In this document: positions 4,235 to 5,235 of the stretch, piece after piece
How positions within the stretch are numbered: position 1 is the stretch's first letter
Layout: each line of letters opens with the position of its first letter
Origin: Fibrobacteres bacterium CG2_30_45_31
GTDB lineage: Bacteria; Fibrobacterota; Fibrobacteria; Fibrobacterales; Fibrobacteraceae
Length of the DNA stretch: 5,235 bases
Direction of reading: 5' to 3'
Assembly (NCBI GenBank): GCA_001873075.1
Contig: MNYL01000105.1
Coordinates: 1 to 5,235, forward strand
Made by a program: the position numbers and the translations under genes
The notes under the pieces: generated by a model
What the model was told of the DNA's origin: nothing
Database searches by the model: none
The model's input: the letters and a program-made list of their open reading frames with translations, nothing else

Positions 4235-5235
4235 TTAAATATGATCATAGATTATATAAAAATCATCTATAAAAACTAAAAGCCAAAAAGATTTTTCCTG
4301 TTGCAACGTTGAGGCTAAAAATACCCACTGTGAATAAAAATGGATAGGAAGAATAACTCTGGTTATTTTTTGTTCCTCTGCATCCCGTAAAAACGTCTCC
4401 GGACATTTTGCGTAGTTGAGATAGCGCTCGAAAAAGAGACCCGTTTTGAGAATAAAACGTCCATCTATATAGGTTTTGATTTGCGGGAGCTCCCACGCGA
4501 GGTAACCCCCGGAACGATCATCATTGAAGAGATGACCTGCGTGGAGTGCGGGATGTTTTGCCATCCAGGCGGAGGCTTGTACAGGAACGCGTTCCTCCGA
4601 AATCATTTGGGTATTATAGGCTCTGAGACTGCGCATCCAAAAACCCAAAATAAAAGACAGAAGCACTACCGACAGAACAGACATTATTACAATAACAGTG
4701 CGGTGCGCCGTCCGGGCCTGAAGAAATGGAATATTAATAATGGACGCGACAGACACAGGCAAAAGCAGCACAACATTCCGTTCCGCAATTAAGGCGAGGA
4801 TCGCACAAATGCCCAGCCAAAGCCAACGCCAGCGTTCCCCCGTTCCCCTTTTGAGCGCGATGATCGCTCCCACAAGGGACACAATAGCCATTATGACTGC
4901 CGCAAGGGAAGCCCAACCATTCTCCCAAGCGAGCATTAAAGAAATCGGGGAACGGTTCTCTGCAATTTCGTGACTGAAAATGGTCGCTGCTGAAGTCACA
5001 CCCACAAGACGATCCAAAAGCCCGAAGGGATAGAGCAAAAGAGCTAAACCCTCACGATGTAAAAGAGGCATCAGGAAAAGAATAGCGACAAGCCCCACAC
5101 TCGCCCACTTCATTTTTGACGTGCGCATTCTCCAACTATCAGCAAAATAGAGGAACGCAAGAATGGGTCCTAAAATGTAGAGTCCCTGCGTTCGGCACCA
5201 AATAAATTGAATGACAATAATTGTCACTAAATAAA
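4235..5235 (-). CDS. Polytopic membrane protein, 5' end outside window (uncharacterised, GT-C-like)
   Basis: The frame is open to the right edge; the GTG at 5227-5225 is only the first possible start in view. In-frame Leu and Tyr codons precede it with no stop or ribosome site, so the true N-terminus probably lies outside. Counting from that GTG, hydrophobic spans lie at about 2-28, 42-57, 61-71, 103-125, 134-148, 151-169 and 177-198. A soluble C-terminal part follows (about 200-330) with FNDDRSGGYLAWELP at 234-248, KTYIDGR at 251-257 and the terminal FWLLVFIDDFYIIYDH. I know the N-D-x-x-x-GGYLxW-x-x-P and IDGR pattern, with a W-x-x-V-x-x-D-D ending, from large uncharacterised membrane proteins often annotated near GT-C or PMT-like glycosyltransferases. 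That link is inference. The stop is TAA. No neighbouring gene reveals a pathway. Confidence 0.85.
   Translation of the reverse strand, partial: YLVTIIVIQFIWCRTQGLYILGPILAFLYFADSWRMRTSKMKWASVGLVAILFLMPLLHREGLALLLYPFGLLDRLVGVTSAATIFSHEIAENRSPISLMLAWENGWASLAAVIMAIVSLVGAIIALKRGTGERWRWLWLGICAILALIAERNVVLLLPVSVASIINIPFLQARTAHRTVIVIMSVLSVVLLSFILGFWMRSLRAYNTQMISEERVPVQASAWMAKHPALHAGHLFNDDRSGGYLAWELPQIKTYIDGRFILKTGLFFERYLNYAKCPETFLRDAEEQKITRVILPIHFYSQWVFLASTLQQEKSFWLLVFIDDFYIIYDHI

Noticed and set aside
4481..4973. Plus-strand open frames and a minus-strand frame (4734-4928) over the membrane protein
   Set aside because: They lie in other frames of a gene with clear membrane spans and conserved C-terminal motifs, and have unusual, low-complexity composition.
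5225..5227. GTG as the true start of the membrane protein
   Set aside because: The frame stays open upstream to the window edge, no ribosome site is visible, and the protein would begin in the middle of a hydrophobic span.

Overview
The window looks like a chromosomal segment from a Fibrobacter-type rumen or gut bacterium (FCB group). The main reason is the central 891-residue lipoprotein. Its length, its lipoprotein signal and its domain order (FGE-sulfatase-like domain, TolB/PD40-like propeller, conserved C-terminal domain) match what I remember of the Fibrobacter succinogenes paralogous family TIGR02171. This was recognised by eye and not confirmed by a search.

Layout: all three supported genes read on the minus strand, and two are cut by the window edges. 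(1) 1-771 is the N-terminal 257 codons of a secreted TolB/PD40 beta-propeller protein that runs off the left edge. (2) 772-1076 is an intergenic stretch with a strong intrinsic terminator (891-918) and a startless 42-codon open frame (952-1080) touching the end of the next gene. (3) 1077-3752 is the large lipoprotein. (4) 3753-4234 is a very AT-rich gap of 482 bases with a possible promoter and a pair of short direct repeats, but no convincing gene. (5) 4235-5235 is the C-terminal part of a polytopic membrane protein that runs off the right edge.

The two outer genes have samples near 50% G+C. The lipoprotein gene samples near 40%, and the gap upstream of it is about 25-30%. The middle of the window therefore looks like an AT-rich accessory insert between two more ordinary genes. 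The startless frame at the 3' end of the lipoprotein gene would fit a junction scar.

How the genes work together: no shared pathway can be shown. The terminator and the long gaps suggest three separate transcription units. The lipoprotein and its left neighbour both carry PD40-type propeller repeats and both are predicted to act outside the cytoplasmic membrane. The most interesting object is the lipoprotein itself. It joins an FGE-fold domain without the catalytic cysteines, a propeller, and what reads as an SGNH-hydrolase-like domain. Its signal peptide is encoded by three perfect copies of an 8-bp T7C repeat that could switch the gene off by slippage.
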